64,000 nucleotides of DNA, from contig NZ_LT599032.1 in assembly GCF_900079725.1 (NCBI RefSeq), positions 3,714,053-3,778,052 on the forward strand. Reading direction: 5' to 3'. The position numbers and the translations under genes are program-made. Origin of the DNA: an uncultured Dysgonomonas sp. GTDB lineage: Bacteria > Bacteroidota > Bacteroidia > Bacteroidales > Dysgonomonadaceae. Below are positions 34,032 to 42,670 of the stretch, piece after piece (the first letter of the stretch is position 1; the number at the start of each line of letters is the position of its first letter). Below the pieces are notes generated by a model, which saw nothing but the letters and a program-made list of their open reading frames with translations, was not told the origin of the DNA and made no database searches.

Positions 34032-35780
34032 TTATAGCCAGCAATCGTTTTGTTGCAATCTTGGATTTTTTGTTATTTCTCCGGTAGGTATCTGGAATAT
34101 ATAATAACGTAAGAAATCTCTATCCGTTGCATTCAGGAACTGGTTCGCACCCTGCTTTTCTCCCCATGTGTTTACATATTCAAACCCATTAGGTTGCGGC
34201 CATACTTCTTCTGCTATCTTCCATCTTCTAATATCAAAAAAACGATGCCCTTCTGCGATTAATTCAATAATCCGTTCTTGTTCGATCGCCTTAAAGAATG
34301 TATCCCGGGTATTGAATTTGGTTTTATCTAAATCGGGTAAAGCTGCTCTTCGTCTTATTTTATTTATAAGTTCGAAACATTCGTCGGTAGGTCCATTGTT
34401 GTATTCATTTACGGCTTCACAATACATTAACCAAAGATCAGGTAACCTCATCAGGTATGTATCCTGTTGTCCTTCTTCTCTCGGGCCAAAAGCATACTGG
34501 CGTACAAATTTTCTGAAAATATACCCTGAGTTTGCAGCCTGTGCATTTATATATGTGACATTATCACCTTGTTTATATTTGAAAATCATAGAATCCGGCC
34601 CTACTTTCATTCCATCATCCGAAAGTCGCAACATCTTCTGTCCATCCCACATTACAGTTGCAAACAATCTGTAATCGCGACCTTTATACGACTCTGGATT
34701 ACAGGCACCACCAGAAAGAGTTTCATTAGAATTAGGAATGAGTGCAGGTGCGTAATCTCCGGTGTTGATCATTTGATATCGGTTTACTAGTCTCAGGTTG
34801 GGTGTTACATTTGAACCTCCGGCTCCGGTACTTCTTGTCCCGAAGTCATATATGTAAGTATCCCCTAAGCCTTGCCCGAAGTTTGGGCCGGCATTGCTGG
34901 TTGCAAAAATGATTTCTTCGCTATATTCATTTCTTCCATCAAATAAGTCATAGTAGAAGGGTGAGATCGATATGCCGGGAGCTCCATCTTTATACAATTT
35001 TCTTCCATACACAGGTTTCATAACTTCGGCAAAATCTATAGCTGCAGCTTTATAATATTGCTCTGCTTCAGTCAAATTCAAATCTTCAGGATACACGGGG
35101 TTTTTCTTCCAGCACGCCCAGTATAATTTTATTTTTCCCATATATCCATATACGGAAGCCCGAGAAGCACGTCCTCTTTCTCCCTCTGCTACAATAGGAG
35201 GAAGATAATCTTTAGCATAATCCAGATCTTTCAATATATTGTCCTTTATCTCACTTATCGGCGTTTGTGTCAAAGAATATGCTTCATTGTTGTCCTTAAG
35301 GATATGGGTATAATAAGGTATGTTTTTCCATAAATCAATCATTCTGAAATAAACAATTGCTCTTAAGAATATTATTTCGGATTTTATTCTCAACAATTGC
35401 TTCTGATCATTTTCAGCAGGGAATTTTTGAAGCATTTGTTCGATATGAAATAAGGCGTAATTAGCCCGATTTACGACAGTCCAGCCATTATTCCAATGTG
35501 CTCCATATGATGAACCAACGGAAGGAGTCGGGGTGGCCGAACGCGCCCACATAATATCGGAATGTCCATCCCATAGATAGCTTTTGTTAAAGAAAGTGCG
35601 TGTGCCCTGATAAACACCATACATGGCTTTTTCAGCATCATCTATATTATTCCAAAATAAAGTTGTGGGCAGTTCCGTTGCTGAGGGGCGATTCAGCAAA
35701 TCATCTACGCAGGATGTTGATCCTAACATCGCGACGCATAGAAATAATGTAAATATTTTATTTTTCATAATTGTTTTCAT
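34032..35780 (-). CDS. SusD/RagB-family nutrient-binding lipoprotein
   Basis: The surface glycan-binding lid of a SusC transporter, 582 aa. Lipobox GSTSC is at Cys24, followed by the classic start VDDLLNRPSATELPTTLFWNN and DAEKAMYGVYQGTR. The TPR-like core is typical (INKIRRRAALPDL, EQERIIELIAEGHRFFDIRRW), and the protein ends LQQNDCWL. The start codon is 2 bp after the SusC stop; a second ATG at 35768 would also keep the lipobox. With SusC it captures oligosaccharides. It is encoded in the operon beginning at the GH97 gene 39050-41008. Confidence 0.96.
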   Translation of the reverse strand: MKTIMKNKIFTLFLCVAMLGSTSCVDDLLNRPSATELPTTLFWNNIDDAEKAMYGVYQGTRTFFNKSYLWDGHSDIMWARSATPTPSVGSSYGAHWNNGWTVVNRANYALFHIEQMLQKFPAENDQKQLLRIKSEIIFLRAIVYFRMIDLWKNIPYYTHILKDNNEAYSLTQTPISEIKDNILKDLDYAKDYLPPIVAEGERGRASRASVYGYMGKIKLYWACWKKNPVYPEDLNLTEAEQYYKAAAIDFAEVMKPVYGRKLYKDGAPGISISPFYYDLFDGRNEYSEEIIFATSNAGPNFGQGLGDTYIYDFGTRSTGAGGSNVTPNLRLVNRYQMINTGDYAPALIPNSNETLSGGACNPESYKGRDYRLFATVMWDGQKMLRLSDDGMKVGPDSMIFKYKQGDNVTYINAQAANSGYIFRKFVRQYAFGPREEGQQDTYLMRLPDLWLMYCEAVNEYNNGPTDECFELINKIRRRAALPDLDKTKFNTRDTFFKAIEQERIIELIAEGHRFFDIRRWKIAEEVWPQPNGFEYVNTWGEKQGANQFLNATDRDFLRYYIFQIPTGEITKNPRLQQNDCWL

Positions 35781-35782
35781 AA

Positions 35783-38700
35783 TTAAAATCCGACATTAAT
35801 ACCAAAAGACATTGATTTCATCAGAGGAAATGGATTGTCTCTTTTCGATTCGGTTCCATCTTCATATCTGGCTTTTTCCGGATCTACTCCGTCCCATCCG
35901 GTTATTGTAAACAGATTTTCGGCAGAAACGAATATCCGGCATTTGCTAAGAGTTAGTTTATTCAGCACTTTCCTTGGTATATTATAACCGATCTGTAAGT
36001 TTTTTAAGCGCAGATAGTCCATGCTTTGCAACCAGTATGATGATTCTTTTCTGTTTCCGGGAGCATTACTCGGGCTTGTATTCGTCCCTACTACACGAGG
36101 CAGTTCCGAATAGCGGTTCTCGAGTGTCCATGTACTATAAAGATGTTCATCCAGAAAGGCAACCCGTTGGTCTGCCACATTGGTGGCATACATTACATCT
36201 AACCAATAATTCTTGCGTCCGGTGGCAGCTTGAAATAAAGCATTCAGATCGAAGCCATTCCATTCTGCGAAAAGATTTAAACCATAATTGGTATTCGGGC
36301 GATGCTCACTAATCTTAGGATAAGCCTTTTTATCGGCTCCAGTAATTTGACCATCTCCATTTAAATCTTCATATAAGATATCACCGGGAGATAAGTTATT
36401 ATCGTTATGATAAGGTGCATTTAATATTTCTTCCCAAGTCTGGGCAATACCTGTCGATGGCATTACATAATTGAAATAATAAGGCATTCCTATAAATATT
36501 TTACTAGGATTTCTTAGTTCATTGTACGATTCTAATTTATTTCTATTGAATGCCATATTAAACGAAGCTCCGTATCTGAATTTATTTATAGAGTTTTCCC
36601 ATCTGATATTTAATTCGATCCCTTTATTTCGCATATTCCCCATATTGAATCGGGGCGCTGATATCCCTGACAAGAAGGTAGAGAGATCAGAAGGTCGTAG
36701 CATGCCTTTAGTAAGTCGGTCATAGTAATCCATCTCTATGTTCAATCTGTTATCAAAGAATCCCAGATCTAGTCCGATATTCAATATATTCGTTTTTTCC
36801 CATGAAAGATCATCATTTATCATCTTACGATAACTGAATCCGTGTACAAGGTTGTTACCATTGATCGCATATGGCGTATACAAAAGTATATCCTGCTGTT
36901 CTGTGCGGGCTACATCGTTGTTTCCCAATGTTCCGTATGAGAATCTTAGTTTTCCTGAACTTACATATTTCTTGAGTGGTTCATAAAAGCTTTCTTCCGA
37001 AAAACGCCAGCCTATAGATCCTGAAGGAAGGAAACTATATTGATGCCCGGGCAGGAATCTTGAAGATCCGTCGACACGGAAACTCAATTCAAGTAAATAT
37101 TTACTCCATGCCGAATAGTTTATGCGGCCTACATACGAACGAAGTCCTTCGGTTGCTAAAGAGCCGCTTGTTCCCTGCGTTGTTCTCAGTGCACCGTCAA
37201 TCTCTGTAATTATCGGATGTATACGGTCGTTTCTGCTGGCTGAGAAATTTCGTTCGTGCCAATATTCTTCAGCAAAAACCCCCATTACAGACAGATCATG
37301 ATTTTTAAATAGCTCTTTCTGGTACTGTAATTTAAATTGTACAAGTTGTTTTCGGCCTTGATCACTTCTGTTTGAAATCCCGGCAGATTCGGGAATGAAG
37401 GTTTGAACTGCATTTTCTGTCTGGAAATTATATAGTGATACGCCTGTTGGAGTCTGGTATGATTTCTGAAACTGATTATAGTACCTCAGGCTAAAATCAA
37501 CCCGAGCTGTCAATCCTTTAATCGGTTCATATTCAGCGTATATGTTGCCATTGAATTCCTGCCTTTCACGTTCGTTACGTCTGGTGTCATAATCGGCAAA
37601 CAGATTCATTGCATTATTTGCTTCTCCGTATGCCATGACACCTCCATACTGATTCGTTTCATAATTATAAGGGGTTATACCCGTAATGGCTACAGCCAAA
37701 GGATTGTTCCCCGAATTCCGGTCCCATAGTCCATCTTCATATGCAAAAGTTGTATTAGTCCACTGGCCATCTACTCTTAAGCCGACTCTGAGATCTTTTC
37801 GTAATCTATAATCCAGATTTGCTCTGAAGTTGTACCGTTTATGATCGTTGCGTATCATAAAACCTTCTTCATCCATCATGCCTACTCCTATATAGTAGTT
37901 GTTCTTATCACTGGATCCGGTTGCCGATATATGATGTGATGAAATATGGCCAGTACGGGTAACCCAATCGAACTGGTCGGTATTTGGAAAACGAATAGGA
38001 TCTATTAATCCCATCGAGAGCCATTCGTCAACCGTTCCTGTATAGAAAGGAGATGTGTTTCGTCCGGCAGCGGTAGTTTTCTGCTGCCAATCTAAAGCCT
38101 TTGCATAATTATTAAATACATTGTAAAAATTGGTAGGTTTCGAAAAAGAATAAGAGCCATTATAGCTGATCTGCGTTTTCTCTGCATTTGCACCAGACTT
38201 AGTTGTGATCAGAATTACACCATTTGCAGCTCTTGATCCATACACCGAAGCCGATGATGCGTCTTTGAGAACAGATATACTGCTGACATCATTCATGTCA
38301 ATCCTGTTGATATCAACATCGGGCATACCGTCTACCACAATCAATGGGGAGGTTTTATTCACACTGCCCAGCCCCCTGATAAGCAATGAAGCGGAGTTGT
38401 TTCCAGCCATACCAGAGGTTTGTTGTACTGCCAAACCCGGGATGAGTCCCGAAAGAGCTGAAGATACATTGCTGATAGAACGGCTCGACATTTTATCATC
38501 AATGTTGACCATTCCTACAGCTCCGGTCATATTGACCTTTTTCTGTATGCCGTAACCGACTACAACATACTCGTCAAGTTCGATTATAGACGAAGCTAGG
38601 CCAACATCGAGGGTAGTACGTCCATTTACTGCCAGTGTTACTTTTTCATAGCCTATGGACGTGAATTCCAGATTTGCATTGGATGGTACGGTAATGGAAT

Positions 38701-38908
38701 ATTTCCCGTCCACATCAGTCATTACAGCATGAGTGCTTCCTTTCTGAACTACGGTGGTTCCAGGTAAAGGCTCTTTGGTCTTATTGTCGAAAATAAGGCC
38801 TGATACAGTGATATTTTGCGCAATCATCGATATACAGGATAACGTGAATACACAAATGAAAGAAATAATCTTCCTTCTACATTTTAGACTTTTAAAATGC
38901 TTTCTCAT
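35783..38908 (-). CDS. SusC/RagA-family TonB-dependent outer-membrane transporter
   Basis: A 1041 aa TonB-dependent receptor. Signal peptide to about residue 31 (MIAQ), then a carboxypeptidase-regulatory-like domain (VSGLIFDNKTKEPLPGTTV), the family plug signature DEYVVVGYGIQKKVNMTGAV, VYGSRAANGVILITTK in the plug, and a 22-strand barrel ending in MSFGINVGF with a terminal Phe. It moves oligosaccharides into the periplasm with energy from TonB. It is upstream of SusD by 2 bp. The gap to the preceding GH97 gene is 141 bp with a hairpin at 38974-38995. Confidence 0.97.
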   Translation of the reverse strand: MRKHFKSLKCRRKIISFICVFTLSCISMIAQNITVSGLIFDNKTKEPLPGTTVVQKGSTHAVMTDVDGKYSITVPSNANLEFTSIGYEKVTLAVNGRTTLDVGLASSIIELDEYVVVGYGIQKKVNMTGAVGMVNIDDKMSSRSISNVSSALSGLIPGLAVQQTSGMAGNNSASLLIRGLGSVNKTSPLIVVDGMPDVDINRIDMNDVSSISVLKDASSASVYGSRAANGVILITTKSGANAEKTQISYNGSYSFSKPTNFYNVFNNYAKALDWQQKTTAAGRNTSPFYTGTVDEWLSMGLIDPIRFPNTDQFDWVTRTGHISSHHISATGSSDKNNYYIGVGMMDEEGFMIRNDHKRYNFRANLDYRLRKDLRVGLRVDGQWTNTTFAYEDGLWDRNSGNNPLAVAITGITPYNYETNQYGGVMAYGEANNAMNLFADYDTRRNERERQEFNGNIYAEYEPIKGLTARVDFSLRYYNQFQKSYQTPTGVSLYNFQTENAVQTFIPESAGISNRSDQGRKQLVQFKLQYQKELFKNHDLSVMGVFAEEYWHERNFSASRNDRIHPIITEIDGALRTTQGTSGSLATEGLRSYVGRINYSAWSKYLLELSFRVDGSSRFLPGHQYSFLPSGSIGWRFSEESFYEPLKKYVSSGKLRFSYGTLGNNDVARTEQQDILLYTPYAINGNNLVHGFSYRKMINDDLSWEKTNILNIGLDLGFFDNRLNIEMDYYDRLTKGMLRPSDLSTFLSGISAPRFNMGNMRNKGIELNIRWENSINKFRYGASFNMAFNRNKLESYNELRNPSKIFIGMPYYFNYVMPSTGIAQTWEEILNAPYHNDNNLSPGDILYEDLNGDGQITGADKKAYPKISEHRPNTNYGLNLFAEWNGFDLNALFQAATGRKNYWLDVMYATNVADQRVAFLDEHLYSTWTLENRYSELPRVVGTNTSPSNAPGNRKESSYWLQSMDYLRLKNLQIGYNIPRKVLNKLTLSKCRIFVSAENLFTITGWDGVDPEKARYEDGTESKRDNPFPLMKSMSFGINVGF

Positions 38909-38973
38909 AGATAAGATTGTTTTTTGGATTGGTATTAATTTCGGAGAATCAATTGATGAGCAATAGCTCTTAA

Positions 38974-38995
38974 AAATGACGCCAGAGGGTCATTT
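38974..38995 (-). terminator. Hairpin between GH97 and SusC genes (weak terminator or processing site)
   Basis: AAATGAC (38974-38980) and GTCATTT (38989-38995) form a perfect 7 bp stem with an 8 nt loop. On the minus strand the stem is followed by TTA after a run of T. It could end part of the GH97 transcript or protect a processed SusC mRNA. Confidence 0.4.
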
Positions 38996-39049
38996 ACACG
39001 ATATAATTAGGTTTCATTTTCTATTGTTAGTGTTTTGTCGTATTGGTAT

Positions 39050-41008
39050 TTATTTAAAGATTTTGGCAACCCATCCTCCTCCGGGTGCAAAATTTATTTC
39101 AGCCATATCTCCTTTCACGTATTTGCGTATTTCTCTTTTATAGTCTGTGGCACGTATGTCGGAATTTGCTCCATCTTTGAATATTTCAGCCATATATTCG
39201 GTGTCATTATCGAGAAAGTCGAGTTTCAGTTCCATTTTTCTAGGCGTCCAATCTGTTATTGCTGCAACATACCATGTAGAACCTTTTCTCCGGGCAAGAG
39301 CTATATAATCCCCGACTTTTCCTTTCAGAGGAACTATTTCATCCCATTCTACCGGTATCTGAGTCAGAAATGTGGTACATTCTCTTTCTCTGTAATAGTC
39401 GGATTGTGCATCAGGCAACATTTGCATCGGGCTTTCCGTTATTACAGCCAAAGCCATGGAGTGTGCCCGTGTTCCTTGGCCCATAGGACGGTTGCCATCC
39501 ATTCTGAAGCCATTTTTGGTGCCATTATTCATTGTGCCGGGAATATAATCCATTGGTCCTGCAACATTCCGGATGAACGGGAGAGTACAATGATGATCCG
39601 GATCGTCCTTTATGCTTGCCCCCGAATATTCAAATTCGATCAGGGCTTCACGTGTTAAGACATTCGGATATACCCGTCTTAAGCCATCGGGACGATAGGC
39701 GCCATGATAGTCAATCACCATATTGTATTTGGCACATTGTTCGGCTGATCGCCAGTAAAAGTCAACCGCTTCCTGATCAGATCTATTTATAAAATCGATT
39801 TTTATACCCTTTATTCCCCATTTTTGAAATTGTTGCAATGCTGCTTCCATCTGGCTGTCGAATAAGTCAAAAGTCACCCATAGCATTACATCCACATTTT
39901 TCGAATTAGCATATTTCACCACTTCGTCCATATTGAGTCCGTCAATGGTACGAGTAAGATCTTCTTTATACGTCCATCCATCGTCGAAGAGAAAATAGCG
40001 AATGCCAAAATCGGCAGCAAAATCAATCATATATTTTGCAGTCTGATCATTTATGCCGGCTTTGAAATCTACACCATATAAGCCCCGACGTGCCCACCAG
40101 TCGAATGTTACCCAGCCCGGCTTGATCCACGATGGATCTTTTATTTGGCATTCGGGAGCTAAAAGGTATACCAGTTGGTTAGTAAGTAGATCGGTATCTT
40201 GTTCACCAATAGCAAAGACTCGCCAAGGGAAGTCACGTGCACCATCGGTTTTAGCGATATAGTCGTGTGTAGAAACAATACTTCTCCGGTTCTTCGAATT
40301 ACCATCCGCTCTATATTCTTTGGGATAATTCCAAAAGTGAGCCTCCAAATTCGATTCTCCTTGTTTCAACCAAAGACAAGGATAGTTTTTGAGATTTGAC
40401 TCGAGGAACAATACATTTTTCGAAGAAGGTGTTTTTACTAATGCGGGAAGATTACCCATAGACTGATTAGTGAGTTCGTCGATCTTTTTTCGTATATAGG
40501 GTGCTTCATAGTCGCTGTTGATATTTGTATCTTGCTGATAAATTATTTCCGAAGCTTTATCGAAGATGAACTCTGCATGCTCACTATTTATGGTAATAAT
40601 ACCATCTGTAGCTGTTATAAAACGATATGCAATTCCATCATTATATACTCTGAATTGTAATTTACTTTTATCTTTGAATGTAATAATGAGCTCATTGTAT
40701 TTCTCTGCAATTTCAGCGTATTTTTCTTTTATTTCGGGGGCAATCATCCGATTCACTGCATTTCGCTTAATGTTAGCTATTTGGGGGTTTCGGTTTGGGA
40801 AAAAACCTTTGTCGGTATCGAGCATTACGTCTCTCACTTCAAACAATAATTCATTGCCTGTTTCTACTCTAAAACTAACATCATGGTCAACAGATACAGT
40901 AAGACTGATACTCCTATGAGGAGAACTGATATCTATATCTTTTGCATAGACCAAGCACGTAGATAAGAAAAAGATAATAGTACAGATTGCTTTAATTTGT
41001 TTTTTCAT
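39050..41008 (-). CDS. Glycoside hydrolase family 97 enzyme (retaining-type motif)
   Basis: A 652 aa secreted GH97 protein (signal peptide to about LVYA, residue 22) with the family layout of beta-sandwich, catalytic barrel and small C-terminal domain. The barrel motif GIKIDFINRSDQ places Asp405 at the position of the nucleophile in retaining GH97 alpha-galactosidases; MVIDYHGAYRPDGLRRVYPN follows. Alpha-galactosidase or related alpha-glycosidase activity is inferred. It is the first gene of the SusCD operon and is preceded by an unusually long leader (promoter at 41471-41539). Confidence 0.92.
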   Translation of the reverse strand: MKKQIKAICTIIFFLSTCLVYAKDIDISSPHRSISLTVSVDHDVSFRVETGNELLFEVRDVMLDTDKGFFPNRNPQIANIKRNAVNRMIAPEIKEKYAEIAEKYNELIITFKDKSKLQFRVYNDGIAYRFITATDGIITINSEHAEFIFDKASEIIYQQDTNINSDYEAPYIRKKIDELTNQSMGNLPALVKTPSSKNVLFLESNLKNYPCLWLKQGESNLEAHFWNYPKEYRADGNSKNRRSIVSTHDYIAKTDGARDFPWRVFAIGEQDTDLLTNQLVYLLAPECQIKDPSWIKPGWVTFDWWARRGLYGVDFKAGINDQTAKYMIDFAADFGIRYFLFDDGWTYKEDLTRTIDGLNMDEVVKYANSKNVDVMLWVTFDLFDSQMEAALQQFQKWGIKGIKIDFINRSDQEAVDFYWRSAEQCAKYNMVIDYHGAYRPDGLRRVYPNVLTREALIEFEYSGASIKDDPDHHCTLPFIRNVAGPMDYIPGTMNNGTKNGFRMDGNRPMGQGTRAHSMALAVITESPMQMLPDAQSDYYRERECTTFLTQIPVEWDEIVPLKGKVGDYIALARRKGSTWYVAAITDWTPRKMELKLDFLDNDTEYMAEIFKDGANSDIRATDYKREIRKYVKGDMAEINFAPGGGWVAKIFK

Positions 41009-41463
41009 AGAATAATACTTTTAATATATAATGCAGTACTTTATTTACTGGGGTAAACATTTATTTTCCCTCAAAATGAGTTAATAATGAACTGGTATAT
41101 AATTCGAGCGTGTATTTCAGATTCGTAAAGCTATTTTTTGCTTTTTTACCTACAAGGTTTGTTTATAAATATGGAATGTCATATTTATGGCTATAATTAC
41201 AGATTGGCACAATACCTCCTAAAATGATAAATTATTCTTGAGGTTAATTGTCAAATAATTATCGTTGATCTATGAGCAAGTCCTGTAATAATCTCAGCTT
41301 TTTACTTTAAGTTGAGACTTATTTTTGCGCGTTTTATACAAAAAACAATAATCAACGATAAATATGTCACAAAAGGGCTTTAAATAGGCGTAATCTGATT
41401 TTTGATAAATAATTATTTTATTTTAAAAGCTTACTTTAGTTATAACTTGAAAGCAGGTAATCT
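41009..41463 (-). other. Long leader region before the GH97-SusCD operon
   Basis: No gene is seen in this AT-rich region. If transcription starts at the predicted promoter just upstream, this is a 5' leader of about 455 nt. It contains TTATCGTTGAT (41259-41269) and its exact complement ATCAACGATAA (41351-41361), which could close a domain around an inner hairpin TCTCAGCTT/AAGTTGAGA near 41292-41317. Confidence 0.4.
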
Positions 41464-41470
41464 ATATAAA

Positions 41471-41539
41471 CAAAATTAAGGATTAGTCCATTAAAAAAAA
41501 TGTAATATACTTCGTAAAACATGTAAAATACAATTATTT
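41471..41539 (-). promoter_or_regulatory. PUL promoter A with AraC-type box
   Basis: On the minus strand the -7 element is TAATTTTG (plus 41471-41478). The box at 41500-41539 has ATGTA at 41500 and 41521 (21 bp apart) and TATTT at 41535, in the same arrangement as boxes B (46099) and C (54897). The gap between -7 and box is 21 nt in all three. It should control GH97-SusC-SusD and the three lipoproteins. Confidence 0.75.
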
Positions 41540-41579
41540 ATCCTGTAAAATAAACATGGATAATAATAATGATTATTGT

Positions 41580-42578
41580 TCAGCCGAATTTGTATTCTAT
41601 TATGTCATTTCTTTCAACATCAGGCTCTAAAATACAAGTATCGAAATGAGGATAATTAAGCCCATCGGGATGGTATTGTGCTTCAAAACAAATTCCGGAA
41701 AAAGGAATAAATGGAATCGACAAATATCCGCCTGTATACAGTAACACTCCCGGCATAGATGTATATACATCTAAAGTACGTCCTGATTTTTTTTCCCGAA
41801 GAGAGGCTATTGGTTTAGGTGTTTTTTTATTTTGGAGAAAGAATGTATTATAACCTTTCATTGCATCTTTTTTCGGATATATCGTATCTTCAATCACTTT
41901 GAAGTGATTAAAATCAAAAGCTGAATCTGTAGTTTCCAATATTGAGCCTGTAGGTAAAAAGCCATCATTCATCTCGAGATACATCAGGGCATCAATCTGT
42001 AATTCACAATTTAAGCAAGGGGCTTTGGTGGCTGCAAGATTAAAGTAAGTATGGTTGGTTAGATTTATTGGGGTTTTCTTATCTGAAATGGACTTATATT
42101 CTATATTCAAAACATTTTCATTGGAAAAAGAATAGATCACATTGATATTTAAATTTCCGGGAAATCCCCCTTCTCCATGAGGGCTAAAGAGTGAAAAAAC
42201 GATCTTCTCTTTCCATATTTTATAATCAAATACCTTTTTGTTGAGACCGGAAAATCCGCCATGGATTGAATGTATTCCATCGTTCTTATCCAAACTGTAT
42301 GTATTTTTATCCAGTGTGAATTGTGCATTGGAAATGCGGTTGGCATAACGTCCGATTGTACAACCTATGTAATAAGGGTCTGTGAAATATTCTTCAAGGG
42401 AATCGTAGTGTAACACAATATTTGCATAATTTCCATCTTTATCCGGAACAACTATTGCAGTTATAGTTGCTCCATAGTTAGTCACTTCTATGTATGCTCC
42501 GGTTGAATTAGTCAGGCGCAAAAGAATAACCTCTTTATTTTGATGAAGAACTGTTTTTAGCTTAGTTACTGTGTTCAT
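41580..42578 (-). CDS. galM: Aldose 1-epimerase (galactose mutarotase)
   Basis: A cytoplasmic 332 aa mutarotase that interconverts alpha and beta forms of aldoses such as galactose and glucose. Family residues are present: NRISNAQFTLDKNTYSLDKN with Arg, GIHSIHGG (His), NLTNHTYFNL (catalytic His) and FEAQYHPDGLN (catalytic Glu). It has no signal peptide, unlike many Bacteroidota GalM copies. It lies 92 bp after the DUF5107 gene, which contains a stem-loop at 42611-42645 between them. It probably processes sugars imported by the MFS porter. Confidence 0.93.
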   Translation of the reverse strand: MNTVTKLKTVLHQNKEVILLRLTNSTGAYIEVTNYGATITAIVVPDKDGNYANIVLHYDSLEEYFTDPYYIGCTIGRYANRISNAQFTLDKNTYSLDKNDGIHSIHGGFSGLNKKVFDYKIWKEKIVFSLFSPHGEGGFPGNLNINVIYSFSNENVLNIEYKSISDKKTPINLTNHTYFNLAATKAPCLNCELQIDALMYLEMNDGFLPTGSILETTDSAFDFNHFKVIEDTIYPKKDAMKGYNTFFLQNKKTPKPIASLREKKSGRTLDVYTSMPGVLLYTGGYLSIPFIPFSGICFEAQYHPDGLNYPHFDTCILEPDVERNDIIEYKFG

Positions 42579-42610
42579 GGCAAGTTCTTGGATTAACGTG
42601 TGAAAGAAAC

Positions 42611-42645
42611 AGCCCCATTTGATAATATATAAATAACATGGGGCT
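42611..42645. other. Stem-loop between DUF5107 and galM
   Basis: AGCCCCAT and ATGGGGCT are perfect 8 bp complements around a 19 nt AT-rich loop. On the minus strand it is followed by GTTTCTTTC, a poor U tract, so it may reduce rather than end transcription into galM. Confidence 0.5.
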
Positions 42646-42670
42646 TCTGTATTTCTCTCGTTACTTTTTA

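Noticed and set aside
42611..42645. Stem-loop as a terminator before galM
   Set aside because: The T tract is poor and galM lacks a clear promoter of its own, so full termination is unlikely.
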